A DNA stretch of 64,000 nucleotides from Vibrio sp. RE86 (GCF_013114545.1 NZ_VTXI01000003.1:124001-188000); one strand, 5' to 3'; counted from the stretch's first letter, positions 1-8,944 are shown. The notes: generated by a model not told the origin, from the sequence alone. Made by a program: numbers and translations.

Positions 1-26
1 CTGAGTTTTTTGAGAGCATCAACTAG
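1..26 (+). CDS. C-terminal tail of an upstream gene, probably bamE (partial)
   Basis: An open frame enters at the window edge and ends in TAG at 24-26, giving the tail EFFESIN. A bidirectional terminator follows 18 bp later. In Vibrio the gene facing rnfH/ratA here is normally bamE (smpA), the small lipoprotein of the BAM complex, and the tail is compatible with it. Only seven residues are visible. A second frame (stop 43-45) is also open, so the identity is inference from position. Confidence 0.35.
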
Positions 27-43
27 TACTAATGAAACACTAT

Positions 44-72
44 AAAGGCTGACGCATGCGTCAGCCTTTTTC
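44..72. terminator. bidirectional intrinsic terminator between bamE(?) and rnfH
   Basis: A near-perfect palindrome, AAAGGCTGACG / CGTCAGCCTTT, with a tiny loop. It has A-runs on one side and T-runs on the other, so it can stop transcription from both converging units. Confidence 0.85.
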
Positions 73-120
73 ATTTGAACTCGTAAAGCGTTTGAGTGAG
101 TTTTTCAGAAATGAGGCTCG

Positions 121-477
121 TTATGCCTCTTCCTTTCTCAATGGATTTTTCTTTCCACCCGTCACAGGATCAGCATTACCCGCCGCTTTTGCTTGTTCTG
201 CGCGCTTTCTGCGAATCTCTTTTGGATCAGCCAGTAATGGCCGGTAGATTTCAATACGATCTTTATCTTGAATCGTCGCATCAAGCTTAACGTTGCGGCT
301 AAATACGCCAACTTTATTCGTTTTCAGATCAATCTCAGGGTAAAGCTCCAAAACACCTGATTGTGCAATGATCTCTTCGACGGTCATTTCTTTGTTTACA
401 ACCAAGGTAAACACACGTTGCTCTTGCGGAAGTGCATAAACCACTTCTACATGAATCATGTCAGACTCAATACTCAT
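121..477 (-). CDS. rnfH: RnfH family ubiquitin-like protein (RatB)
   Basis: A 118-residue small beta-grasp protein of the UPF0125/RnfH family, whose cellular role is unsettled. The start is placed at [12 protein letters not shown], not at the ATG 39 bp upstream, because the family begins there and the N-terminal beta-strand ([11 protein letters not shown]) follows at once. The conserved segment [19 protein letters not shown] sits near residues 74-92, followed by a basic, low-complexity tail. The start codon lies 11 bp inside the end of ratA (467-477 shared), so the two are translationally coupled. The ratA-rnfH pair is a classic conserved operon next to smpB. Confidence 0.9.
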   Translation of the reverse strand: MSIESDMIHVEVVYALPQEQRVFTLVVNKEMTVEEIIAQSGVLELYPEIDLKTNKVGVFSRNVKLDATIQDKDRIEIYRPLLADPKEIRRKRAEQAKAAGNADPVTGGKKNPLRKEEA

Positions 478-910
478 AAACTGGGTACACCTGCTTAGCA
501 CGTTTTGTAAAAGCATTAACCATGTTACTGGTCAGCTCGTTGAAAACCTTTCCAAAGGCCATCTCAATCATCTTGCTTGAGAATTCAAACTCCAATTTAA
601 GTTCTACCTTACAAGCTTGATCATCCAGAGGGGTAAAGAACCAACCTCCTTTTAAGGTTTTGAACGGCCCATCAACAAGGTTCATGATAATGGCTTCACC
701 ACTCACTAACTCGTTTGATGTGGTAAATGTTTTGCTAATCCCTGCTTTTGCTACATCAACCGAAGCGACCATGGCATTTGGGTTTGATTCAATCACACGT
801 GAACCCGAGCAACCTGGTAAGAACTCAGGGTAACTCGCAACATCATTCACCAGATTGAACATCTGCTCGGCACTAAACGACACCAATGCAGAACGGCTGA
901 CTTGCTTCAT
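467..910 (-). CDS. ratA: RatA, START/SRPBCC-domain protein (Coq10-like)
   Basis: A 147-residue single-domain protein of the polyketide cyclase/START superfamily, beginning [18 protein letters not shown]. It has the family signature [16 protein letters not shown] at residues about 20-35. Homologues are described in two ways: as ubiquinone-binding Coq10-type proteins, and (E. coli RatA) as a 50S-binding inhibitor of subunit joining. The sequence alone cannot choose between them. It is divergent from smpB and overlaps rnfH by 11 bp. Length is normal for the family and no residue looks lost. Confidence 0.92.
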   Translation of the reverse strand: MKQVSRSALVSFSAEQMFNLVNDVASYPEFLPGCSGSRVIESNPNAMVASVDVAKAGISKTFTTSNELVSGEAIIMNLVDGPFKTLKGGWFFTPLDDQACKVELKLEFEFSSKMIEMAFGKVFNELTSNMVNAFTKRAKQVYPVYEY

Positions 911-1028
911 ATTGATTCCTCTTCACATCTGCTTGAACCTCAAGCATGATGCAATTTTACTTTTATTTGCACTCAGCGCAAATAAAGGGATTTCCTAACT
1001 TAAATCCTAACCGTATAATGCAGCTATT

Positions 1029-1514
1029 ATGGCAAAGAAAAAATCTAAACAAAAAGCGGGTAGCAATACCATCGCTGTTAATAAGAAAGCTCGCCACGAA
1101 TATTTTATCGATGATGAAATTGAAGCCGGCATGGAGCTACAAGGCTGGGAAGTTAAGGCACTTCGCGAAGGCAAAGCAAATATCGCAGAAAGCTACGTCT
1201 TTATGCGTGACGGCGAAGCCTTTGTCAGTGGCATGACTATTACTCCACTTCAACAAGCATCGACTCACGTTGTCGCGAACCCGACACGTGTTCGTAAACT
1301 ACTTATGAGCCGTCGCGAGTTAGATAACCTGTTAGGTCGTATCAATCGCGAAGGTATGACGTTAGCTGCGCTTTCACTATACTGGTCTCGCTCTTGGGTG
1401 AAGATGAAAATCGGTGTGGCGAAAGGTAAGAAGCTGCACGATAAACGTACTGATCTTAAAGAAAAAGATTGGGCTCGTGAAAAAGCGCGCGTAATGAAGA
1501 GTTCACTGCGCTAA
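1029..1514 (+). CDS. smpB: SsrA-binding protein SmpB
   Basis: A 161-residue protein of full family length. It binds the tRNA-like domain of tmRNA and brings it into stalled ribosomes for trans-translation. The start [12 protein letters not shown] carries the usual basic, disordered N-terminus. The core contains [18 protein letters not shown] and [14 protein letters not shown]. The C-terminal tail [19 protein letters not shown], which enters the mRNA path, is intact. The tmRNA gene follows only 67 bp downstream on the same strand, the common arrangement in gammaproteobacteria. Confidence 0.97.
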   Translation: MAKKKSKQKAGSNTIAVNKKARHEYFIDDEIEAGMELQGWEVKALREGKANIAESYVFMRDGEAFVSGMTITPLQQASTHVVANPTRVRKLLMSRRELDNLLGRINREGMTLAALSLYWSRSWVKMKIGVAKGKKLHDKRTDLKEKDWAREKARVMKSSLR

Positions 1515-1539
1515 TATTGAGCACTTAAACGCACAAGGC

Positions 1540-1567
1540 TAGACAGGTTACACTTTTCTGGTACTAT
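1540..1567 (+). promoter_or_regulatory. probable sigma-70 promoter of ssrA
   Basis: The -35 element TAGACA (1540-1545) and -10 element TACTAT (1562-1567) are separated by 16 bp. The predicted start lies a few bases before the mature tmRNA 5' end at 1582, consistent with a short 5' leader removed by RNase P. Confidence 0.6.
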
Positions 1568-1581
1568 GCGAAGAACACTTT

Positions 1582-1948
1582 GGGGCTGATTTAGGATTCG
1601 ACAGGAATTTTGCAGTCTGAGGTGCATGCCGTGGGGCGGTTGGCCACGTAAAAAGCCGCAAAAAAATAGTCGCAAACGACGAAAACTACGCACTAGCAGC
1701 TTAATAACCTGCTCAGAGCTCTCTCGCCCTAGCTTTCGCACGTAAGACGGGGACCAACGAGAGATCAAACCCAAACGCGCTAGCCCGGATTCTCCCGCCT
1801 GAGAGATGAACGGCGAAATTTAATTCAGGATAGTCATTTACTAGCGTGTCGGTTCGCAGGTACTTGGTGAATTTAAAGATCGACTAAGCATGTAGTACCA
1901 ATGATGAATGGTTTTTGGACGCGGGTTCAACTCCCGCCAGCTCCACCA
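1582..1948 (+). ncRNA. ssrA: transfer-messenger RNA (tmRNA)
   Basis: The mature RNA is about 367 nt. It begins GGGGCTGATTTAGGATTCGAC and ends with a T-arm-like GGTTCAACTCCCGCC followed by AGCTCCACCA, so the tRNA-like acceptor can be formed from the two ends. The tag reading frame starts at GCA 1672 and ends at TAA 1702-1704. It encodes ANDENYALAA, with the C-terminal LAA degron read by ClpXP. The RNA rescues stalled ribosomes together with SmpB, encoded just upstream. A strong terminator follows. Confidence 0.97.
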
Positions 1949-1958
1949 AACGTTTGGA

Positions 1959-1992
1959 AAGGCGCTAACTCTTTGAGTTAGCGCCTTTTTTA
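1959..1992 (+). terminator. intrinsic terminator of ssrA
   Basis: The hairpin GGCGCTAACTC / GAGTTAGCGCC with a TTT loop is followed by a run of Ts. It lies 10 bp past the CCA end of tmRNA. Confidence 0.9.
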
Positions 1993-2042
1993 TTTTCTAT
2001 TACCTGTGAAGTACATCCGTTGTACTAAACATTGGTACTAAC

Positions 2043-2870
2043 CTAAAACGCCTTCACCGTCTTATATGCGCACATGGCTCTAGCCTTCTCAGCACCTTGC
2101 CCTTTGTTTTGCTCAAAGCACGTTCGGTACGTACTGATGTAGCGGTTAAACAGCTGCGTCGCTTCTGGCTTGGGTTTGGAGATCAATTGGTTTACGAACT
2201 TCCTTGAGCCAACTTCAAAGTGTTGTGTATCAATTGGTGTGTTCCAGTCCCCACCCCAAATAAGAAATCCGTGATGGGCAAATAGATCGACCACCTCTTC
2301 CGCCATGCCTGTTCGGGTTAGCTCTGAGCGGGCACGAAACTGAGTTCGGTTGATGTATTGAGTTGCGGATTGAGTCGGTTTCACTTTAATTGTTCCGTTA
2401 TCCCCAAACTCTAAAAATGGGTTTTGCACTGGGTTAATATCAACCGCTACGCCATAAGCATGCTTCGACCAACTGTTACCACCTGTTATCGCCCGAGCAT
2501 TAAATGCGCTGCTGTTGTTGGCATCCATCGAGGCATTATCATCGCCTTTAAACTCTCGCATTAAACGTGCGGAATGAAGAGGAAATTTACGCTGCTTTAA
2601 TGTCTTAAAGATTTGATCGACAGAGGGGGCCACGATATCCAAGACAATCACACTTCCTGTCTTCATTTCACCAGCAAAGTTTACAAACTCAAAATCAACT
2701 TTGCTTAATCGCTCACACCCTATCGGTGCATTGCTTGGCAAAACACCTGTCTTTTTCATCATTCCGCATTGCCACTCCGAAATAGGGGCGACGTTTGCAC
2801 TTGCACCTGCGCTGGCTACAAGCAATAACGCAGTTAACATTGTTTTTATCGTCATTATTCTCTGTTTCAT
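2043..2870 (-). CDS. secreted M15-family zinc D,D-peptidase-like protein
   Basis: A 275-residue protein with a signal peptide (hydrophobic core MLTALLLVASAGASA, predicted cleavage near residue 25). It carries the M15 (VanY / extensin-like) zinc-peptidase signature: SKHAYGVAVDIN gives His137 and Asp144 as ligands, and DTQHFEV gives the third ligand, His217. The family cleaves D-Ala or peptide bonds in peptidoglycan stem peptides, so a periplasmic wall-editing role is likely. The start ATG directly follows the TAA of the upstream DUF429 gene with no gap, so translation is probably coupled. An alternative start lies at residue 6. The exact substrate is unknown. Confidence 0.8.
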   Translation of the reverse strand: MKQRIMTIKTMLTALLLVASAGASANVAPISEWQCGMMKKTGVLPSNAPIGCERLSKVDFEFVNFAGEMKTGSVIVLDIVAPSVDQIFKTLKQRKFPLHSARLMREFKGDDNASMDANNSSAFNARAITGGNSWSKHAYGVAVDINPVQNPFLEFGDNGTIKVKPTQSATQYINRTQFRARSELTRTGMAEEVVDLFAHHGFLIWGGDWNTPIDTQHFEVGSRKFVNQLISKPKPEATQLFNRYISTYRTCFEQNKGQGAEKARAMCAYKTVKAF

Positions 2871-3563
2871 TTAACTCGCCTGCCAATACACGATTTCGTT
2901 AGCCAACGGCGCTTTCATTTCAGGTAGCGTCGACAATTTCGGCCATTTTGAGGCAATAAACATCAACGCAAAGGCATCAATCAAGTCATCAGGTTGAGCC
3001 ATGCTACGCTTAGTTTGCTCGATGGCATCGGTCAGTATAGAGATCCACTGTGGGCAATACTGATTCAGAATAGCAAGCCGCTCTTCCCTGCCCTCTATCG
3101 TTTTTTTACTGTGAGATAGAGGCTGTTTATTAAGTGCTTTGAAAGCAACTTCGGGGTGAGACTCCCTAAGCATGACCGAGTTATGTTGACTTAGTAGCGC
3201 ATCGACTTCGCGTATTTTCGGCAAGATATACCAAGTTTGTTTAGAGATCTTTTTCCCCAATTGTTCCATATTGATTTGGCACGCCTGCTGATACGTTTCT
3301 GCATAGGCAGCCTCCTTGCAAGGAACAGGAAATACCGATGAGCCTCGCTTAGGCGCTAAGAACTTTCTCGCGGCTTTATCACATAACCTATCTGGCTGTG
3401 AGATATCACTAAAGCCAATCGGTATGTCGATCAACGCTCTGCTCTGGGTAAGTAAATTTGCTATTTCACTCAAAGAAGTCACAATTTGAAAAGATGGCGA
3501 ACCACTGTTGATCTGCCAAACAACCCAGCCTGCTTTGCAACCGTCAATCCCAAGGTATCGCAT
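2871..3563 (-). CDS. DUF429 domain protein, RNase H-like fold predicted
   Basis: A 230-residue protein that opens with MRYLGIDGCKAGWVVWQI, the hallmark N-terminus of DUF429. The GID-GCK-GW motif corresponds to the first strand of an RNase H-like fold. Further conserved pieces are ALIDIPIG (residues about 43-50), the basic KAARKFLAPKRGSSVFPVP and QPDDLIDAFALM near residue 194. The family has been called a predicted nuclease but has no settled function. It forms a two-gene unit with the M15 peptidase that begins on the next base. The region upstream is shared with the divergent VOC gene. Confidence 0.75.
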   Translation of the reverse strand: MRYLGIDGCKAGWVVWQINSGSPSFQIVTSLSEIANLLTQSRALIDIPIGFSDISQPDRLCDKAARKFLAPKRGSSVFPVPCKEAAYAETYQQACQINMEQLGKKISKQTWYILPKIREVDALLSQHNSVMLRESHPEVAFKALNKQPLSHSKKTIEGREERLAILNQYCPQWISILTDAIEQTKRSMAQPDDLIDAFALMFIASKWPKLSTLPEMKAPLANEIVYWQAS

Positions 3564-3648
3564 CTTGTCTCCATCGTTTATTCAGATAGCTAATCGAGCC
3601 GAGTCATTTTTTCGTATAGTTAAAACAAGCAAACGACTAAGGCTCTCT

Positions 3649-4065
3649 ATGACTGCATCAAATCCCATTCGCATACTTGCGATTGACCATATTGTGCTAA
3701 GAACCTCTAACTTAAAAAGAATGCTCGCCTTTTATCAAGATATTCTTGCGTGTCCATTAGAAAGAGAGCTGCCCGAACTCGGCTTAACTCAACTCAGAGC
3801 AGGCAGTGCACTGATCGATATCGTGACGGTAGACAGTGAATTGGGACAACTGGGAGGCAAAGCCCCCCAACAAAATGGTCGTAACGTTGATCATTTCTGC
3901 CTACAGATAGCCGCGTTTGATGAACAACAACTGCGTGATTACCTTCGTTCACACAATATTGCGACCAATGACTTTGTTGAAAGGTATGGCGCGCAAGGCT
4001 TTGGACGCTCCGTTTATATTGAAGATCCTGAGGGCAATGTGGTCGAACTCAAACCTCAGTTATAG
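3649..4065 (+). CDS. VOC-family (glyoxalase/bleomycin-resistance fold) protein
   Basis: A 138-residue single VOC module. The start MTASNPIRILAIDHIVLRTSN is preferred over an ATG 141 bp upstream because the first fold strand begins immediately. Metal-ligand positions expected for the superfamily are visible: His14 (DHIVL), His82 (DHFCL) and Glu133 (GNVVELKP). Members include lyases, dioxygenases and antibiotic-binding proteins, so the substrate cannot be named. Its stop overlaps the stop of the convergent lhgO gene by 6 bp. It is divergent from the DUF429 gene. Confidence 0.8.
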   Translation: MTASNPIRILAIDHIVLRTSNLKRMLAFYQDILACPLERELPELGLTQLRAGSALIDIVTVDSELGQLGGKAPQQNGRNVDHFCLQIAAFDEQQLRDYLRSHNIATNDFVERYGAQGFGRSVYIEDPEGNVVELKPQL

Positions 4066-5277
4066 TTTTTGCTTGTCTGCAATCTTATCGCAAATATAGC
4101 CACCAATCGGGATAGCAGAAGTCGCCGCTGGAGATGGCGCATTACACACATGCAAAGAGCGCGGGCTTTCGGCAAACAAGAAGTCGTGCACTAAGCTGCC
4201 ATCTTTGTCTACGGCTTGCGCCCTTATGCCTGCGGGATATGGCTGCAAGTCTTCAACTTCTATCTGTGGGCAGTATTTATTCACCAGCTTGAGATAACCC
4301 GCTTTCGACCACGAGTTTTTAAACTCCACCAGCCCAGTTTTAAAATGCTTAGCCGTAACCTTCCAAAAACCGGTAAAGCTCAGCATCTCTAGGGTATCTT
4401 TGATATCAAAGTTAAATCGCCCATACCCTTCTCGCTTAAAGCCTTGTACTGCATTTGGCCCAACAGTGACACTGCCATCAATCATGCGAGTTAAATGCAC
4501 ACCTAAGAATGGTAAGTTTGGATCTGGGATTGGGTAAATAAGGTGACTAACAACATCATTGTGCTTGGCGGGTAGACGATAATATTCGCCTCGATACGGG
4601 ATGATTTGAAAGTCGGTCTCTAGACCCATCATCCTTGTCATGCGATCTGCCATTAGCCCAGAACATACCACTAAAAACCGGCCCTTAAATGATGACGACT
4701 TGGTCACTCTTTTAGTGGTGACCTCAACATGATCTGAATGCTCAGCTATCCCAGTCACCAAAGTTCCAATCATTAACTCTCCACCAGTTAATTCAAACTC
4801 TTGAGCCATCGCTTGAGTCACTTGCCTATAATCAACGATACTCGTTGTAGAGACGGCAATAGCGCCTAGCCCTATAATGTTTGGCTCTCTGCGTTTAAGT
4901 TCCTGTTGATCGATAAGCTCTACGTCTATGCCATTTTGCTGGCAACGTTCAAACAAGGCATTCATTCGCTGTAGTTCAACTTGGGTGGTCGCCACTAACA
5001 ACTTACCGCAGTTCTCTACCTTAATATCATGCTTGAGACAAAACTCAGTCGTTGCTTTGACACCGGCTTTGCATAACTCCGCCTTGAGACTGCCAGGGGC
5101 ATAGTAAACTCCCGCATGAATCACACCGCTGTTATGACCGGTTTGATGGAAGGCTAAGCTTTGCTCCTTTTCAATCAGCAAGATAGATTTATTAGGATGA
5201 CGCTGCTGCAATTGCCAAGCCGTCGACACACCAACAATACCGCCTCCAATAACGATGTAGTCGTATATTTGCTCCAA
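4060..5277 (-). CDS. lhgO: L-2-hydroxyglutarate oxidase
   Basis: A 405-residue FAD-dependent oxidoreductase. It has the dinucleotide motif GGGIVGVSTA at residues 11-20 and the characteristic HNSGVIHAGVYYAPGSLKAE at about 48-67. The C-terminus contains PAGIRAQAVDKDGSLVHDF and a final FAD-binding segment. The family oxidises L-2-hydroxyglutarate to 2-oxoglutarate, passing electrons to the quinone pool at the inner membrane. In E. coli lhgO sits in the csiD operon of glutarate breakdown. Here it stands alone, so it may serve as metabolite repair of 2-hydroxyglutarate made by side reactions. Confidence 0.9.
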   Translation of the reverse strand: MEQIYDYIVIGGGIVGVSTAWQLQQRHPNKSILLIEKEQSLAFHQTGHNSGVIHAGVYYAPGSLKAELCKAGVKATTEFCLKHDIKVENCGKLLVATTQVELQRMNALFERCQQNGIDVELIDQQELKRREPNIIGLGAIAVSTTSIVDYRQVTQAMAQEFELTGGELMIGTLVTGIAEHSDHVEVTTKRVTKSSSFKGRFLVVCSGLMADRMTRMMGLETDFQIIPYRGEYYRLPAKHNDVVSHLIYPIPDPNLPFLGVHLTRMIDGSVTVGPNAVQGFKREGYGRFNFDIKDTLEMLSFTGFWKVTAKHFKTGLVEFKNSWSKAGYLKLVNKYCPQIEVEDLQPYPAGIRAQAVDKDGSLVHDFLFAESPRSLHVCNAPSPAATSAIPIGGYICDKIADKQKL

Positions 5278-5483
5278 TCTATCGCTCCTTTAGCCAAGTT
5301 AAGCCCTTCCCCCTGTGCATCGAGTTAATATTTCTTGCTCAGTAAATAATTGAAAGTAGTGCTTATATAGAGGAATTTTATCAATCGATACAATTCATGT
5401 TCAATTAAACGTCGAAAGTTTGTGAAACATGGTTAAAATAGCCGGCTCAGATTTTTATCCATCGGTTCTTTGAGGAAGAGACA

Positions 5484-6443
5484 TTGAAGACGCAACACCT
5501 TGCAGCAAGCAATAGTAAAGATATTGAACAAGCCAAAGAGATTCTCGCTTCTGGCGAACTTGTTGCGATTCCGACCGAGACCGTTTATGGCCTTGCTGCC
5601 GATGCTTCAAACCCAGAAGCGGTGAAAAAGATCTTTGCTGCAAAAGGTCGCCCCGCAAACCACCCACTGATCGTTCACATCGGCAGCGTGGAACAATTGA
5701 CTGACTGGGCAACGGATATTCCTCAAGAAGCTTATACTATTGCCAGCGCTTACTGGCCGGGTCCTGTAACGCTATTACTGAACAAAGCAGAGCAAGCAAC
5801 GCCAGTGGTAACTGGTGGTTTAGATACGATTGGTATTCGCATGCCAGCGCACGATGTGTTTGCATCGCTATTATCTTCCGGCATGGCAGTCGCGGCGCCA
5901 TCGGCAAACCCATACAAAAAGCTCAGCCCAACATCAGCAGAGCACGTGATGAACTCACTAGGTGGCAAGATTGCCGCAGTGCTTGATGGGGGCGATTGTG
6001 TACACGGCCTTGAATCGACCATTATCGACCTAACACAAAAGCCGTTTCGAGTTCTTCGTACCGGCCCAGTGACGGCGACACAACTATCTGCAACCTTAGA
6101 TGAAGAAGTGCTCGCGCCTAAAGCTCACGCGGTTGCGGTACCTGGCAATGTCACTAGCCACTATCAACCGAATACAAAAGTGCGCTTGGTTGATCTTAAC
6201 GATATTGAATCAGCAAATGGCAACAACATCGCTTGTTTGCACTACTCATCAATTGAAGCTTCACTTGGTTTTAAATCTAAACTGATGCCGCAAGATGTTG
6301 CTCAATACTCGCATGATCTTTATCGCGCGCTTGATGAAGCCGATAAATGGGGCTGCGATGAAATCTGGGTTGAGCGCCCGCCAGTGAGCGAAGAATGGTT
6401 TGCTGTTCATGACCGCTTAAATCGAGCGCAATCAAAACTGTAA
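5484..6443 (+). CDS. L-threonylcarbamoyladenylate synthase, Sua5 type
   Basis: A 319-residue enzyme that makes threonylcarbamoyl-AMP from Thr, bicarbonate and ATP, the first step of t6A37 tRNA modification. The YrdC core shows PTETVYGLAADA (residues 30-41), KGRP (54-57), the SAN motif (140-142) and GLESTIID (175-182). Unlike the short TsaC form, it has a C-terminal Sua5 domain after the linker GNVTSHYQPNT (221-231). The start is TTG, preceded by GAGGAAG 6 bp upstream. Vibrio genomes commonly carry a separate short TsaC, so this may be a second, longer paralogue. An intrinsic terminator follows directly. Confidence 0.9.
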   Translation: MKTQHLAASNSKDIEQAKEILASGELVAIPTETVYGLAADASNPEAVKKIFAAKGRPANHPLIVHIGSVEQLTDWATDIPQEAYTIASAYWPGPVTLLLNKAEQATPVVTGGLDTIGIRMPAHDVFASLLSSGMAVAAPSANPYKKLSPTSAEHVMNSLGGKIAAVLDGGDCVHGLESTIIDLTQKPFRVLRTGPVTATQLSATLDEEVLAPKAHAVAVPGNVTSHYQPNTKVRLVDLNDIESANGNNIACLHYSSIEASLGFKSKLMPQDVAQYSHDLYRALDEADKWGCDEIWVERPPVSEEWFAVHDRLNRAQSKL

Positions 6444-6450
6444 TTGTTCC

Positions 6451-6480
6451 AAGCCCGGTTCACGCTGGGCTTTTTATTTT
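6451..6480 (+). terminator. intrinsic terminator after the Sua5 gene
   Basis: The hairpin AGCCC / GGGCT is followed by TTTTTATTTT and begins 8 bp after the stop codon. Confidence 0.8.
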
Positions 6481-6871
6481 CATCTCACGTAAACCTAGTA
6501 TCCACCTAATATTCAGCGCACACGCGTTCACACTTTTCCTTTTTAAAAGAATGAGTTAAGAAGCTACCCCCTCCGTTTTCCGCTCACTGCCATACTCTTA
6601 TGGCACAGAGAATTGCTGAATTGGATGCCGAAGTCGCCCAACTAGAGACAACCAGCCAAAAACGGTGCTCTTAATCCATGGTGAACCCCAGACTAAGGGG
6701 CATTTGTCCGTCAGGTAAAAGAGTTACAGTACCAAGTCATCGACTGAGAAAACAACATCATAAAAGATTATCGCCAAGGTAAAAATTATTCGCCGACATT
6801 TCCTTTGAACTGCATATCTTTTGTTCGGTCGTGCCGTTATGCTTTCAACGTGTTTATAACTGGACCAATTA
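6481..6871. other. 391-bp intergenic stretch without a convincing gene
   Basis: The only open frame with a plausible look is a 24-codon ORF at 6600-6674 (MAQRIAELDAEVAQLETTSQ...). It is coiled-coil-like but has no clear ribosome-binding site. No RNA gene, repeat or terminator was recognised in the rest. The promoter of the downstream CNNM/CorC gene must lie in the last part. Confidence 0.5.
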
Positions 6872-8152
6872 ATGGACATTTTCATACTGGTGGGGCTTAT
6901 CACCCTTAACGGCATTTTTGCCATGTCAGAACTTGCGCTTGTCGCTGCAAAGTCGAGTCGCCTAAAAAAACTCGCTGAAACCCAATCCTCAGCCAAGCTT
7001 GCTCTTGAGCTTAAAAATAATCCAACCCGCTTTTTATCTACGATCCAGATCGGTATTACTGCCATTGGTATCCTGAGTGGTATTTTTGGCGAAGCGACAT
7101 TGTCAGCACCTTTTGCTGCGTGGCTTATCACCCAAGGTTTGGAACCAGAGCTCGCTGCGATTGTCGCAACGGCGAGTGTCGTCGTATTAATTACTTATTT
7201 TGCCATTGTGGTTGGTGAACTAGTACCGAAGCGATTTGCTCAGCGCAATGCAGAGCGTATTGCCGTCATTGTTGCCTACCCTATTCATTGGCTAGCGATG
7301 ATTGCTTCGCCGTTTGTGGTGTTACTTAGCACGTCTACGGACGCATTACTTAAGCTGTTTCGCCAACATGGTGATGACAATGATCAGGTTACAGAGGAAG
7401 ACATTTTCGCCGTGGTAACGGAAGGGTCTGAATCTGGCGCGATTGAGCCACAAGAACAAGAGATGATCCGCAATATTCTTTATCTCAATGATAGGCTCGT
7501 GACCTCTTTGATGACTCCACGTTGTGACATCGACTACTTGGATGTGGAGCTGCCAATAGAACAACTGCTTAAACATATTCGCCAGACTCAACATTCAGTA
7601 TGGCCAGTGGTTCATGGTGGCCTAGACAACATCATTGGTACGATTTCGTCAAAGGTGTTACTTGATCAATATGATGAGCTTTCGATTGAGAAAGTTGTGC
7701 GATTAGCACGTAAGCCTCGTTACTTCCCTGAATCGATGAAAGGGCTGCCACTGCTTAATCAAATGCAAAAAAACAACTGTGAAATGGCATTTATCGTCGA
7801 CGAATATGGCGATATTCAAGGACTGGTCACCCACTATGACATTCTCGAGTCCGTCGCAGGCGAACTGGGGCTTGCTCCTCAACACTCTTGGGCAAGACAA
7901 CACCAAGATGGCAGTTGGTGGATGGATGCACTTATCCCTCTCAATGAGCTTAAAAAGCGCTTAGAGATAGGGATTGTTGATGGTGAAGAGATCGAAGGAT
8001 TCCAGACGCTCAATGGCTACTTAACATGGAAGGCTGGCCGCGTTCTCCAACAAGGTGAATCTATCGTCTGTGGAGAGTGGCAATTCGAAGTATTAGCTGC
8101 AACTGCAAGTAGAATCGAACAGGTTAAAGTTTCGTCAATATCATCTGATTAG
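6872..8152 (+). CDS. CNNM/HlyC-CorC family membrane protein with CBS pair
   Basis: A 426-residue inner-membrane protein. An N-terminal DUF21/CNNM transmembrane module (residues about 1-150) has four hydrophobic segments, including FAIVVGELVPKRFAQRNAE, the conserved GE-x-x-PK motif. A cytosolic CBS pair follows at about 205-325 (LMTPRCDIDYLDV and FIVDEYGDIQGLVTHYDILE). A CorC_HlyC transporter-associated domain ends the protein (about 340-420). Members are linked to Mg2+/Co2+ efflux or other ion export. The older name hemolysin is misleading. The gene appears monocistronic. Confidence 0.88.
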   Translation: MDIFILVGLITLNGIFAMSELALVAAKSSRLKKLAETQSSAKLALELKNNPTRFLSTIQIGITAIGILSGIFGEATLSAPFAAWLITQGLEPELAAIVATASVVVLITYFAIVVGELVPKRFAQRNAERIAVIVAYPIHWLAMIASPFVVLLSTSTDALLKLFRQHGDDNDQVTEEDIFAVVTEGSESGAIEPQEQEMIRNILYLNDRLVTSLMTPRCDIDYLDVELPIEQLLKHIRQTQHSVWPVVHGGLDNIIGTISSKVLLDQYDELSIEKVVRLARKPRYFPESMKGLPLLNQMQKNNCEMAFIVDEYGDIQGLVTHYDILESVAGELGLAPQHSWARQHQDGSWWMDALIPLNELKKRLEIGIVDGEEIEGFQTLNGYLTWKAGRVLQQGESIVCGEWQFEVLAATASRIEQVKVSSISSD

Positions 8153-8213
8153 ACCATTTAATGGCATAGCTTCATGTATACTTCGCCGCAGTTATAGCCA
8201 CATGATTAAAAGT

Positions 8214-8939
8214 ATGTTTCTTACACCTTATTTTTCACAAGATAACAACCAGTTCCAGTTCACCCGCCAGCAAGCAAGTCACTTTGCAAAAAAGGTAGCC
8301 GGTGACTACAACCCTATCCACGATGAAGATAACAAACGCTTCTGTGTGCCAGGTGATCTACTTTTTGCTGTTCTACTGAGCAAAGAAGGCATCAGCCAAA
8401 AAATGCGTTTTGACTTCTCGGGCATGGTGAACGATGGCGTATCCCTGTCTATCGAAAATAAGTGTGATAAAGAAAGCGCGTTGGTCGATGCAAACGCGAA
8501 AGAATACTTACACATGTCGCGCGAAGGTGAAGTCAGCCACAACCCAGAGTTTATTGAACACGTAGTAACAAGCTACGTTCAGTTCTCTGGAATGAACTTC
8601 CCTCATATCATGGTTCCACTAATGGAAGAGCAACAGATGATGATCAACTGTCAGCGACCATTAGTTATCTATGAAAGCATGGAAGTAGAATTCTCTCGCT
8701 TAGATTTGTCTCACCCAGAAGTGGCGTTTGCAGGCGCAACATTTGATGTAGAAGGTAAGCGCGGTGTGGTTACACTAAACTTCGACTTCAAAGAAGATGG
8801 TGAAATTGTCGGTAAAGGCATTAAGCGCATGGTCGCAAGTGGTCTAAAACCTTACGACCAAGCATCAGTAGACGATCTGGTAGAACGCTTTAATGCACGT
8901 AAAGAAGCTTTCTTAGCAGAATTCGCTGCTGCTGCATAA
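8214..8939 (+). CDS. DUF3581 family protein, possible hot-dog fold
   Basis: About 241 residues from MFLTPYFSQDN. An ATG four codons upstream (8202) is also possible, but a -10-like TATACT at 8177-8182 favours the downstream start. The family is conserved in Vibrio and relatives without an assigned function. Near residue 30 it carries KKVAGDYNPIHDEDNKRF, which resembles the active-site signature of MaoC-like hot-dog hydratases (D-x-N-P-x-H). This suggests an acyl-thioester or related role, by inference only. No signal peptide or membrane segment is seen. A strong terminator follows. Confidence 0.75.
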   Translation: MFLTPYFSQDNNQFQFTRQQASHFAKKVAGDYNPIHDEDNKRFCVPGDLLFAVLLSKEGISQKMRFDFSGMVNDGVSLSIENKCDKESALVDANAKEYLHMSREGEVSHNPEFIEHVVTSYVQFSGMNFPHIMVPLMEEQQMMINCQRPLVIYESMEVEFSRLDLSHPEVAFAGATFDVEGKRGVVTLNFDFKEDGEIVGKGIKRMVASGLKPYDQASVDDLVERFNARKEAFLAEFAAAA

Positions 8940-8944
8940 ATGAT

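Noticed and set aside
3508..3648. 47-codon N-terminal extension of the VOC protein
   Set aside because: It overlaps the divergent DUF429 start region and lacks similarity to the VOC fold. The internal ATG at 3649 begins the domain.
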